64,000 nucleotides of DNA from the NCBI GenBank assembly GCA_963730395.1, contig CAVSSK010000021.1, forward strand, positions 186,001 through 250,000. Reading direction: 5' to 3'. Of the stretch, positions 15,331 through 23,791 are shown in pieces. The stretch's first letter is position 1; each line of letters opens with the position of its first letter. Under the pieces are notes generated by a model. The model had not been told where the DNA came from. It saw nothing but the letters and a program-made list of their open reading frames with translations, and ran no database searches. The position numbers and the translations under genes were made by a program. This DNA comes from Bog-473 sp963730395 (GTDB taxonomy: Bacteria; Actinomycetota; Acidimicrobiia; Acidimicrobiales; RAAP-2).

Positions 15331-16887
15331 ATGGAAGCGAGCACGGAAGTCTCTGCGCCTCGGGGGGCGTTGGGCCACCCCCTGGCGCCGTTGGGCCGGT
15401 CCTGGCGGCGCCTGCGCCGGCGTCCCCGCGCCATGCAGGTGCGCACTGCGGTGATCGTGATCGCCATCGTGGTCGGGCTGCTGGCCTGGCTCACCCTGGC
15501 GCCCTCGGGCACCCCGGGCGGCCCCGGTGCGGCCGGCGCGGCAGAGGTGGCGAGCGCCAACGCGGCCGGCGGCACGCCGGTCAGCCAGGCCAGCACGAGC
15601 ACGCGGGGGATCACGTCCTCGACCATCAACGTGGTGTTCCCCGTGGTCGCCATCAACAGCGAGGCGGGGCGGTTCGGGTTCGCGCAGGACAAGGAGTACA
15701 ACGAGCAGACGGCCGCCATCCACCTCTACGTGAACCAGGTCAACAACGGCGGCGGCATCAACGGGCGCAGGATCAACCCGATCATCGTCAGCTTCGACCC
15801 GTCCAACAACGCCAACGAGCAGTCGCTGTGCGCACAGTGGACGCAGGGCAGCCCGGCGGTGTTCGCGGTGATCGACGGGATCGGGACGTGGATCGGGGAC
15901 AACCAGCTCTGCGTCACCCAGCAGGGCCAGACCCCGCTGATCAGCGCCTGGTCGACCACGACCAACTGGACGCAGCTGGGCTCGCCGTACCTGTGGTGGA
16001 CGGGGCCCGACCAGGCGCCGGTATTGGCCGCCACGGTGCAGTGGGGCCTCAGCTCGGGGCGGCTCTCGAAGAGCAAGAAGGTGGGCATCGTCGTCTCGGA
16101 CCAGGCGGGGGACCAGGCCGCGCTGAACAGCTACCTGCTGCCCGACCTGAAGAAGGCGGGGATCACGCCGCAGGTGGCCACGGTGGCCGGGAACCCCGAC
16201 CAGTCGGCCACGACCAACTCGGACGCGCAGCTGGCGGTGGAGCGCTTCAAGGCGGCCGGGGTGCAGTCGGTCTTCCCGCTGCTCCCGGAGAACGCGTTCT
16301 TCCCGTACCTGTCGGCCGAGAACTCCCAGCAGTACTTCCCGCAGTTGCTGCTGAGCGACTACGAGTCGACCATCGAGGTGGCGCTGGGTCTGATCCCCGT
16401 CCCCTACGAGACCGCGCTCAACGGCCAGGAGGGCGTGACGACCGAGACACTGGGCGGCTTCGACGACGCCCGACCCCAGAGCCAGGGGGGCTACGACCCG
16501 GGCGTGCGCTCGTGCTTCACGACGTGGCACTCGTACCACCCCAAGCCCATCCCGGGCACCGAGAGCTACTACATCGAGGAGCAGGGCCCGATTCAGGCGT
16601 GGTGCGGAGCCATCCGGCTCTTCGCTCTGGCGGCCAAGAACGCCGGCAAGGACCTGAACCGCCGCACCTTCGTCCAGGCCATGTCGAAGATCACCAACTA
16701 CCCGGGCACGCTCTCACCGGTGTGGAGCTTCGGGCCGTCCAAGTTCTACGGGCCGACCCAGTACCAGGTCGTCAAGATCCACAACAACGTGCCGCCGTCG
16801 TCGCAGTGCAAGCTGAAGACGAATCACAAGCCGCAGGGCACGTGCTGGGTGACGGTGCAGCCGTTCAAGCCGCTGCCGACGGGGTGA
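15331..16887 (+). CDS. Substrate-binding protein of a HAAT-type ABC transporter, membrane-anchored
   Basis: A 518-residue periplasmic-binding-protein fold (Peripla_BP_6 group). The mature part begins near TSSTINVVFPVVAINSEAG and contains YVNQVNNGGGINGR, the usual hinge-side motif. Residues about 36-60 form one hydrophobic helix after an Arg-rich stretch, with no lipobox Cys, so it appears to be held by an uncleaved signal anchor. Six Cys residues in the extracellular part suggest disulfides. AAGGAGG at 15318-15324 selects ATG 15331 over GTG 15325. Last gene of the transporter operon; the ligand is unknown, and HAAT systems bind amino acids, urea, amides or aromatic acids. Confidence 0.9.
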   Translation: MEASTEVSAPRGALGHPLAPLGRSWRRLRRRPRAMQVRTAVIVIAIVVGLLAWLTLAPSGTPGGPGAAGAAEVASANAAGGTPVSQASTSTRGITSSTINVVFPVVAINSEAGRFGFAQDKEYNEQTAAIHLYVNQVNNGGGINGRRINPIIVSFDPSNNANEQSLCAQWTQGSPAVFAVIDGIGTWIGDNQLCVTQQGQTPLISAWSTTTNWTQLGSPYLWWTGPDQAPVLAATVQWGLSSGRLSKSKKVGIVVSDQAGDQAALNSYLLPDLKKAGITPQVATVAGNPDQSATTNSDAQLAVERFKAAGVQSVFPLLPENAFFPYLSAENSQQYFPQLLLSDYESTIEVALGLIPVPYETALNGQEGVTTETLGGFDDARPQSQGGYDPGVRSCFTTWHSYHPKPIPGTESYYIEEQGPIQAWCGAIRLFALAAKNAGKDLNRRTFVQAMSKITNYPGTLSPVWSFGPSKFYGPTQYQVVKIHNNVPPSSQCKLKTNHKPQGTCWVTVQPFKPLPTG

Positions 16888-16931
16888 CGCCCCGACTTCC
16901 GCCGGCCGCAACGCCATGACGCTGGCGGCGT

Positions 16932-16949
16932 GATCCAGATGTCTGGATC
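16932..16949. promoter_or_regulatory. Near-perfect dyad: 8-bp arms, 2-bp centre
   Basis: GATCCAGA at 16932-16939 is followed by TG and then its exact reverse complement TCTGGATC at 16942-16949. It lies 45 bp after the binding-protein stop and 190 bp before the FtsX-like gene. No T-tract follows, so an intrinsic terminator is unlikely; an operator-like site is more plausible. The remaining intergenic DNA (16888-17138) shows nothing else I can name. Confidence 0.4.
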
Positions 16950-17138
16950 GGGCGCGATCGCTCCAGCTCCCCGGCCACAGCGGCCCCCGCGACGGGCCGG
17001 CACTCGTGCTACCACGAGGCCGACGCGCCTGCTGACCTCATTGGCGATCCATCTCTGGGCGGTCAGGCTGGAGCAATGGAGCACGCGGCCGCGTCCCGGC
17101 CCGTCAGGGTGGCGGGACGGCACGCTCCCTGGGGCACG

Positions 17139-19658
17139 GTGAGCTCGACGGCCTTCCACACCGCCTGGTACAGGACCGTCAAATGCTGGAGACGGCAACG
17201 AGCAAGCTATCTCGTGCTCGTCCTCCTCGTCGGCCTGGTCGGCGGTGTCGCCCTCGGGTCGCTGGCCGCCGCCCGTCGGACCGCATCGTCGTTCTCGACG
17301 TTCCTTGCCGCTTCCAATCCCTCGAACCTCCTGATAGAGCCGGCGGGCGGGGCAGGGCATCGGTCAACCCCACCTGGCGCAGAAGCTCGTCGGCCGCGGT
17401 GCGCGCGCTACCCCGAGGTGACGCGAGTCGAGAGCTACATGGTGCTCAACGCGTCGCTCGTGAGAGCCGGCAGGGCCGAGACGCGCAGCTTCAACAGCAA
17501 CGTCGTCCTCGTGGGTAGTGTCAACGGCCTCCTCTTCAACCAGGATCGCTTCGCCGTCACGAGCGGACGCATGGCCGATCCCGCCCGCGCCGACGAGGTC
17601 ATGGTCACTCAGAACGCTGCGGCGACGATGGGACTCCATCTCGGACAGATCGTCCCGGTCGAGCTCTCTTCGGCCTCGGGTTCGGGGCCCGTCCGACGGA
17701 TCGGGCTCAAGATCGTCGGCATCGGCCTGCTGAACAGAGAGGTCGTGCAGGACGAGATCGGCAAATTCCCCACCTACATCGTGGCGACGCCGGCCCTGAC
17801 CGCGATCGGTGCCCGCCGACGGCAGCAACATCTACCTGGGCGTGCAGCTGCGAGGAGGCTCGGGCGACGTCGCGGCCGTGGAGCGGCGGTGGAATTCGAG
17901 CGAGCGCTACTTCACCGACTTCCAGGTGGCGTCGCAGCTCGAGACCGAAGCCCAACAGTCGATACGGCCCGAGGCACTCGCGCTCGGCGGCGTTCGGCGC
18001 CATCGCCGGCTCTGGCCGCTCTGTTCCTCGGGATCCAAGTCATCGCCCGCCGGCTCGGCGCGCGCGAGCAGGATCTGGTCGGTGATGCGCGCAGCTCGGG
18101 GCCGACCCCGCCACGACCGTGCTCGACGGCGTCATCGGCATCCTCGGCTCGATCCTGGCGGGGTCGGTCCTCGCCGTCGGCGTGGCGTTCGCCCTGTCCA
18201 GCCTCTTCCCCATCGGGCCCGTCCGTCCCGTCTACCCCGACCCCGGCGTGAACGCGGACTGGACGGTGCTCGGTGTGGGGCTCGCGGTGATGGTCGGCGT
18301 CCTCGCGGCCGGGGCCGTGGTCATCGCGCTATCTCGAAGCACCGCATCGCGTGCAGCGGCGCTGCTCGCTCCTACGTCCGCCGCTCGTCCACCGTGGAGC
18401 TCGCGGCCCGGTCCGGCCTGCCGCCGTCAGCCGTCGCGGGCGCATCCTTCGCAGTCGACGCACGGTCCGGCAGGGCGGCGGGCCCGTTCCGTTGGTCCCT
18501 CCTCTCGGCCGTGATCGCCATGCTCGTCGTGACCACGACGCTGACCTTCGGCGCCAGCCTGCAGCACGCTGGTGTCGCAGCCGGCCCTCTACGGGTGGAA
18601 CTGGGACTACGCGGTGCAGAGCTCCGACGGCTACGGCCCCGTCCCGAATCGGGCGGTGGCGGCGCTCCGCCACGACCCCGAGGTCACGTCGTCTTCGGGC
18701 GTCTCGTTCGCCACCATGAAGCTGGACGGGGTCGAGGTCCCCACCTTGTTGTCCGACCCCGGCTCCCCGGTCGCCCCACCCATCGTCTCGGGTCACGGAC
18801 TGGCGACGTCGCACCAGATCGTCCTCGGCGCGGCAACGCTGGCACAACTGCACAAGCGGATCGGCGACACCGTCGATCTCCGATTCGTCCCCGGCTATCC
18901 GCGCCGTCCGCATCCGGCTCACGATCGTCGGCGTGGCCACGATGCCCGCCATCGGGATCGCCGAGGGGCTCCACACCTCCATGGGGATCGGCGCTTCGGT
19001 GCCCGCCGACGCCGGGCCGGTGACGGAGGGACTGGGCCCGCAGGCGCTACGATGCCGGCTGCAACGGGCCGAACATGGTCTTCTTGCGGGTCCGGGGAGG
19101 TCTGGGCGCGCCACAGGGTCGTGCGGCCGCGCAGCGGCTGTCCGACGCGGCCAACCGGATCCTGGCCGTGCAACCGCAGGACTCGAACTGCGGGGGCAAC
19201 GTCGCCACCGTCCTCGGTATTCAGCACCCCGCCCAGATCGTCAACTACCGCTCCATGGGCACCACCCCGGTCGCTGCTCGCCGCCGGCCTCGCCCTCGCC
19301 GCGGTCGTGGCGGTCGGGTTGGCCCTCGCGGCATCGGTGCGGCGGTGCCGTCGCGACCTCGCGCTCCTCAAGGTCCTGGGCTTCGTCCAACGGCAGCTGG
19401 CGGCCGCCGTGGCGTGGCACGCGTCCATCGCCGCCGCGGTCGGGGTCGTCATCGGCGTCCCACTCGGCATCGTGCTCGGGCGATGGCTGTGGACCCTGTT
19501 CGCCGAGCAGATCGGCGCGGTACCCGGCCCGACAGTGCCGGTGTGGTCGGTGCTGCTGGCCGCGGTCGTCGCCGTGCGTGCTCGCGAACGCAGCGGCGGT
19601 GCTGCCCGGTCGGCGAGCCGCCCGCACCGCGACGGCGCTCGTGCTCCACGAGGAGTAG
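17139..19658 (+). pseudogene. FtsX/MacB-type ABC permease, broken by at least nine frameshifts
   Basis: The remains of an approximately 830-residue permease. It starts at GTG 17139 (SSTAFHTAWYRTVKCW, then a helix rich in Leu/Val/Gly), with an extracytoplasmic region containing RYPEVTRVESYMVLNASLV and two later transmembrane blocks ending LALLKVLGFVQRQL and TALVLHEE. Conserved segments switch reading frame near 17345-17410 (two shifts), 17810, 17985, 18105, 18345, 18565, 18905, 19045, 19270 and 19580. Hardly any in-frame stops or obvious residue decay accompany the shifts. The FtsX topology (one helix, large extracellular domain, three or more helices) is recognisable. No ATPase partner is adjacent. 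It is either a young pseudogene or a badly assembled stretch. Confidence 0.75.
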
Positions 19659-19721
19659 GGATCGCGCCCGGTCGGAGCGTGCCTCCGCTGGACCGAGGCG
19701 CACGACCGCCCGGTGAACCGA

Positions 19722-20555
19722 TCAGGCGATGTTGGTCGCCGTCGGCGGCCGGCCCTGCACCATGTCATCGCAGCGGATCTGAATCGCCTCGGTCAGTTCG
19801 GGATGGGTGAGGATGTAGAAGGTGTTCGTCTTGACCGCCTCGATGACGCGCGCGGCCACGGTGGCCGGAGGGATTCCGCCGTCGACCATGCCTTGGATCA
19901 CGGCACGCAGCTCCTCGGCGCCCTCGACCTCGCGCTCGGGCGCCCACGCGGGGCGGTTCCGGTCCGACTCGGCGATGCGCGTCTGGACGAAGCCGGGGCA
20001 CAGGACCGACACACCGACCTGCGACCCCGCCACCTGCAGGTCCTTGTAGAGCACCTCGGACATGGCCACGACGGCGAACTTGGTCGCGTGGTAGGGGCCC
20101 AGGAAGGCGGTGGTGGTGAGCCCGGCGATGGAGGCCGTGTTGACCACGTGCCCCTCGCCCTGCTCCATCAGGAGCGGCACGAACGTCGAGATGCCGTGGA
20201 TCACGCCCCACTGGTTGACGCCGATGATCCAGCGCCAGTCCTCCTCTGAGAACTCCCAGATGGGCCCGCCCGTCCCGATGCCGGCGTTGTTGTGGACGAG
20301 GTGCACCGCGCCGAAGCGGTCGAGGGCCCGGTCGCGCAGCTCGCGCACCGCGGCGGCGTCGGACACGTCGGTCACCACGCCGATCACCTCGGCGCCCTGT
20401 CCGGCGAGCTCGCCCTCGGCCTCCTTGAGCGGGCCCTCCTCTATGTCGGCGATGACGATCTTCATCCCCTCGGCCGCCGCCTTCTCCGCCACGGCCCGGC
20501 CGATGCCGCTGGCCCCGCCCGTGATCACGGCCACCTTCCCCTGCAGGTCCTTCAT
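19722..20555 (-). CDS. Short-chain dehydrogenase/reductase (SDR)
   Basis: A 277-residue classical SDR beginning MKDLQGKVAVITGGASGIG, with HNNAG, the ASIAGL active-site Ser strand and YHATKFAV (Tyr and Lys of the catalytic tetrad). The C-terminal part (IPPATVAARVIEAVKTNTFY) resembles the SDRs annotated near steroid and fatty-acid genes in mycobacteria, which I cannot refine to a substrate. AAGGAGGG just before ATG 20555 sets the start; an upstream in-frame extension has no support. The stop lies 63 bp from the end of the convergent FtsX remnant. Confidence 0.9.
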   Translation of the reverse strand: MKDLQGKVAVITGGASGIGRAVAEKAAAEGMKIVIADIEEGPLKEAEGELAGQGAEVIGVVTDVSDAAAVRELRDRALDRFGAVHLVHNNAGIGTGGPIWEFSEEDWRWIIGVNQWGVIHGISTFVPLLMEQGEGHVVNTASIAGLTTTAFLGPYHATKFAVVAMSEVLYKDLQVAGSQVGVSVLCPGFVQTRIAESDRNRPAWAPEREVEGAEELRAVIQGMVDGGIPPATVAARVIEAVKTNTFYILTHPELTEAIQIRCDDMVQGRPPTATNIA

Positions 20556-20632
20556 TGGCCCTCCTTCCGTCCGGCTGCGGTCGCAGTCAAGCACGGCGGT
20601 GCGCAGCCGGCCAGCGTCGTCCCGGAGCGGGC

Positions 20633-20875
20633 TCAGGCCGAGATCGAGGCGCGGTGCTGGCGCAGGAACTCGGTCCCGGCGGCCGACACCGAGATGAGCT
20701 CGCCCCGGTCGGGATCGCGGTGCCGCTCGATGTAGCCCCGGTCGTTGGCGTCCTCCCACACGGGCAGGCGCGGGCAGGACGTGCGCCAGGCCTCCATCAC
20801 TTCTGCGTAGGGACGGGAGCGGGGGCCCACCCACTCGAGGAGGTCGAGGATCAGAGCTTCGACGGTGTCGGTCAT
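20633..20875 (-). CDS. Conserved small hypothetical protein, winged-helix-like
   Basis: An 80-residue soluble protein starting MTDTVEALILDLLEWVG. The sequence RPYAEVMEAWRTSCPRLPVW followed by a charged turn and ISVSAAGTEFLRQHR is a pattern I have seen in conserved small proteins of actinobacteria and proteobacteria; its helix-helix-wing layout hints at a winged helix, but no function is known. GATAAT lies 12 bases upstream of ATG 20875, so a very short leader is likely. It is followed by the SDR at 19722-20555, about 77 bp downstream in the same direction. Confidence 0.65.
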   Translation of the reverse strand: MTDTVEALILDLLEWVGPRSRPYAEVMEAWRTSCPRLPVWEDANDRGYIERHRDPDRGELISVSAAGTEFLRQHRASISA

Positions 20876-20887
20876 AGGGCGGCGCTC

Positions 20888-20893
20888 ATTATC
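20888..20893 (-). promoter_or_regulatory. -10-like hexamer for the 80-residue protein gene
   Basis: The minus strand reads GATAAT, one mismatch from TATAAT, 12 bases before ATG 20875. It is one of the best -10 matches in this very GC-rich window and predicts a leader of about five bases. Confidence 0.45.
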
Positions 20894-20925
20894 TCACTGC
20901 CGGCCCCGGCGGAGGCGAAGCATGC

Positions 20926-21933
20926 TCAGCCGCCCGGGCCGAGGGTGGTCGGGATGGTCAGGCCCGTCGTGCTCGTCGACGTCGGTGGGACGGTCGTCGT
21001 CGTCGAGGTCGCCGCCTGTGCTCCCGGCTGGTCCGGCGACACGCATCCCGGTGCTGCGGGTGTCGGTACGGGGTCGCCGGGCGTCACCGTCCCCGCACAC
21101 CCGATCTCCGAGAGCACGTTGTCGCTCGTCACCGATCCACCGTCGGCGAACGTGGCGACCGTCTTGGTCTGTCGTATGAACCCGAGGGCGTCGACCGAGA
21201 CGACTTCAGTCGTGCCGACGTAGCCCTGTTGCTTCAGGATGGCGAGCGCCTGCGTCAGGGTGGCCCGTTGCTCGTCGCTCAGGCCCGGCTGATCGAGCTC
21301 GCTCGACAGGTCGATCGACACCGAGTAGTTCGTGACCGCCACTCCGTCCACGATCCCGGTGCCCACTTGCTGCGCGTCCGACATCATGGTCGGATCGAGG
21401 TTGAGGCGGCCGGTCGGGCTCGAGAGCGAGACCATCATGAGCGCCCCCTGACCCTGACCCAGGCTTCCCTCCACGAGTTGGGCGAACCCCGACAGGGAGT
21501 TCCCCGGATTGACATCGGTCGAATTCCCGGTGCCGTAGTCACCGGCTCCGAACTCCCACACGCGTGTGCTGTCGAACACCCCGGTCACGTTGGGGAAGCT
21601 GCTGTCGGGCGAGTTCGTGGTGACCATCACAAAGGGATTGAGGTTGACGACACCGTGGCCGCTGGCGGTCGACGGGGGTGGGACAAAGGTCGCACCGGGC
21701 TCCGACCCGGGCTGGAACGTCGTCGTGTACGTGAAGGCGTAGCTGTTGGCGTCGGTCGTCACCCGCAACGCGATCAGCACCGGACGCAGCCTCTTGTCCG
21801 GTGCGCTCACCGTGGCATGCGGCGTCCCGTTCCTTCCGGTGGTCAGCGCGGCTCCCAGGACCACGCCGGCGACGACCACGACACCGACGATGGCCGCGAC
21901 CCCGACACCGGCGGCACGACGCTTTCTCAGCAT
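20926..21933 (-). CDS. Hypothetical membrane-anchored or secreted protein
   Basis: A 335-residue protein. Residues 1-8 are basic and about 9-32 form a single hydrophobic helix, which is followed by an extracytoplasmic domain with YTTTFQPGSEPG, GHGVVNLNPFV, FDSTRVWEFG and TEVVSVDALGFIRQT segments. The alternating strands and the prodomain-like layout resemble LppX/LprG-type or other actinobacterial lipoprotein folds, but there is no lipobox Cys. The C-terminus is a Thr/Ser/Pro-rich tail, common on cell-surface proteins. GGGAG sits upstream of ATG 21933. I cannot assign a function. The 233 bp up to the next gene (21934-22166) shows nothing identifiable. Confidence 0.65.
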   Translation of the reverse strand: MLRKRRAAGVGVAAIVGVVVVAGVVLGAALTTGRNGTPHATVSAPDKRLRPVLIALRVTTDANSYAFTYTTTFQPGSEPGATFVPPPSTASGHGVVNLNPFVMVTTNSPDSSFPNVTGVFDSTRVWEFGAGDYGTGNSTDVNPGNSLSGFAQLVEGSLGQGQGALMMVSLSSPTGRLNLDPTMMSDAQQVGTGIVDGVAVTNYSVSIDLSSELDQPGLSDEQRATLTQALAILKQQGYVGTTEVVSVDALGFIRQTKTVATFADGGSVTSDNVLSEIGCAGTVTPGDPVPTPAAPGCVSPDQPGAQAATSTTTTVPPTSTSTTGLTIPTTLGPGG

Positions 21934-22166
21934 CGGACACACTCCCTTCGTGCCTCCCTGCTCAGGACCGGGCCAGGCGGGCGACATCGGCGCAACCGGG
22001 GCAGAGCGTAATGCGGCCCGCGGCGCTTCCACCCTCGGCTCGGCCGACTGCGTCACACGGACCGGGCGGGAGGGCGCCGCCTCCCGCATCCCTGGCCGAA
22101 CGGCAGCGTCGAGTGGCGTGTCGGCTTCGGCCGGTGACGGGCCGTGACGCCCAAGCTGTGCCACGC

Positions 22167-22814
22167 TCAGAGCAGCGAGAAGGTCCCTGCCTGCACCATC
22201 ACGAGCACGCCGATCGCGCAGAGCAGGACAGGCACCGCCACCGCGCCCAGCCGGAGCATGACCGCCCGCGCCCTGGGGTGGCGGCCTCCGCCGAGCACGG
22301 CGGCCGTCACCACCACCTCGCCGAGAGCGAAGACCACGACGATCGTCAGAAGGTTGGTCGTCCCGCCAACCCGGAAGAGGGGGATGTAGGCGGCCAGGTT
22401 GTCGCCGCCGGCCCCGATGGTGACCAGCACCGCAGCGGTGAGCGACCGGCCCACCGCGCGATCGGCCGCCTTGGAGCGCCGTGCCCGGGACCCGGGCACC
22501 GGTCCGGCGTCCCCGGATCCGGCTGACGCCGCCGCCGGCCGCAGCCCGACCAGGCCCTTCACCCCGATGGCAAGGGGTACGAGCCCGAGGAGGCCCACCA
22601 CCGCCGCCGAGAACTCGTAGAGCACGGCCGCCGCGGTGGCGGCCACCGCGACCAGGATGATGAAGCCGACGACCTGGCCCGCCGCGATGCGGTGTGCCCG
22701 CTCCAGGGGCGCACCTGCCACCATGGCCATCGTCACCAGGGTGTTGTCGATGTTGGTCCCGATGAAGGCCGCCGCGGCAATGCCGAAGTCGGCCGGCAGG
22801 CCGGCCGCCGCCAC
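22167..22814 (-). CDS. CadD-like cadmium resistance/cation exporter
   Basis: A 215-residue membrane protein with about six helices. The motif FIGTNIDN in the first helix and its repeat IGAGGDNLAAYIPLF in the second half are the paired Asn/Asp motifs of the CadD family (LysE superfamily), and the loop between the halves is basic. CadD exports cadmium or related cations; metal specificity here is not known. GTG 22814 is 17 bases after the stop of the TauD-like gene, so the two probably form one transcript, with no obvious functional link. Confidence 0.78.
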   Translation of the reverse strand: MAAAGLPADFGIAAAAFIGTNIDNTLVTMAMVAGAPLERAHRIAAGQVVGFIILVAVAATAAAVLYEFSAAVVGLLGLVPLAIGVKGLVGLRPAAASAGSGDAGPVPGSRARRSKAADRAVGRSLTAAVLVTIGAGGDNLAAYIPLFRVGGTTNLLTIVVVFALGEVVVTAAVLGGGRHPRARAVMLRLGAVAVPVLLCAIGVLVMVQAGTFSLL

Positions 22815-22831
22815 TGACGCCGTTCAGCCCG

Positions 22832-23689
22832 TCAGCCTGCGGGCCGGGGCATGGCCGGGCCGAAGGGCTTGTCGCCCCGCAGGGTGACCCGGTGCGCGTA
22901 GCGAGGGGCGTCGCCATAGTCGTCCAGCGCGTAGTGCAGCGTCGCTCGGTTGTCCCAGAAGGCGACCGACCCGGCGCGCCAGCGGAAGCGGCAGGTGTAC
23001 TCCGGCTTGACGCAGTGGTGGTAGAGCATCTCGAGGATCGCCGCGCTCTCGTTGTCCGAGAGCCCGAAGATCGTCCGGGTGAACTGGCGGTTGACGAAGA
23101 GGCCGTTGCGGCCCGTCTCGGGGTGGGTGCGCACGACGGGGTGCAACGCGGGCAGCAGCTTGTCGCGCCAGGTGCCGTCCCACTCGTAGCCGCCTCGCTC
23201 CGCCACGTCTGCTGCGAACCACGGGTCGTGGTGGATGGCGATGAGCTGGTCGCACATGGCGCGCACCGGCTCGGCCAGCCCGTCGTACGCGTCCTGCAGG
23301 CTGGCCCACATGGTGTCGCCACCGACCTCGGGCGCCTCGAGCATGTAGAGGATGGAGCCCATTGCCGGCGTCTCGAGGAAGGTGACGTCGGTGTGCCACC
23401 AGCTGGCGCGGTCGACCTTGCCGTCGATGGCGAGCACCTCGGGGCTCTCGTCGATGGAGGGCAGCACCGGGTGCGCTTCGGTGACGGTGCCGAACTGGCG
23501 GGCGAAGTCGGCCTGCTGCTCGGCCCTGAGGGACTGGTCCCGGAAGAAGATGACGTGGTGCGTGTTGAGCGCGTGGCGGATGGCGGCCACCACCTCGGGG
23601 GCGAGCGCGGCCGAGATGTCGACGCCGGAGATCTCGGCGCCGATGGTGGGGGAGATCGGGTGGATGCTGACGGAGGTGGCGAGGGTCAC
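22832..23689 (-). CDS. TauD/TfdA-family 2-oxoglutarate-dependent dioxygenase
   Basis: A 285-residue non-haem iron enzyme. The metal triad is complete: His99 and Asp101 in WWHTDVTF, and a distal His at about 252 in RATLHYA; the 2-oxoglutarate Arg is at about 267 in AHRVTLRG. The numbers almost match E. coli TauD (His99, Asp101, His255). The family hydroxylates taurine, other sulfonates or sulfate esters, or phenoxyacids; nothing here fixes the substrate. The start is GTG 23689. The minus-strand hexamer CAGAAT lies six bases before it, with no ribosome binding site. Confidence 0.92.
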   Translation of the reverse strand: MTLATSVSIHPISPTIGAEISGVDISAALAPEVVAAIRHALNTHHVIFFRDQSLRAEQQADFARQFGTVTEAHPVLPSIDESPEVLAIDGKVDRASWWHTDVTFLETPAMGSILYMLEAPEVGGDTMWASLQDAYDGLAEPVRAMCDQLIAIHHDPWFAADVAERGGYEWDGTWRDKLLPALHPVVRTHPETGRNGLFVNRQFTRTIFGLSDNESAAILEMLYHHCVKPEYTCRFRWRAGSVAFWDNRATLHYALDDYGDAPRYAHRVTLRGDKPFGPAMPRPAG

Positions 23690-23695
23690 CGCTCA

Positions 23696-23701
23696 ATTCT
23701 G
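23696..23701 (-). promoter_or_regulatory. -10-like hexamer for the TauD-like gene
   Basis: CAGAAT on the minus strand keeps the critical A at position 2 and T at position 6 of the actinobacterial -10 box and ends six bases before GTG 23689, the spacing expected for a leaderless transcript. Confidence 0.4.
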
Positions 23702-23791
23702 CCTGAGCCGGGCCGACGGCGCCCCATCGCCGACATCTTCCACCTACATTGGCCCGCACCGACCACTGCACCGAGGGGAGAGGGGCCGTCG

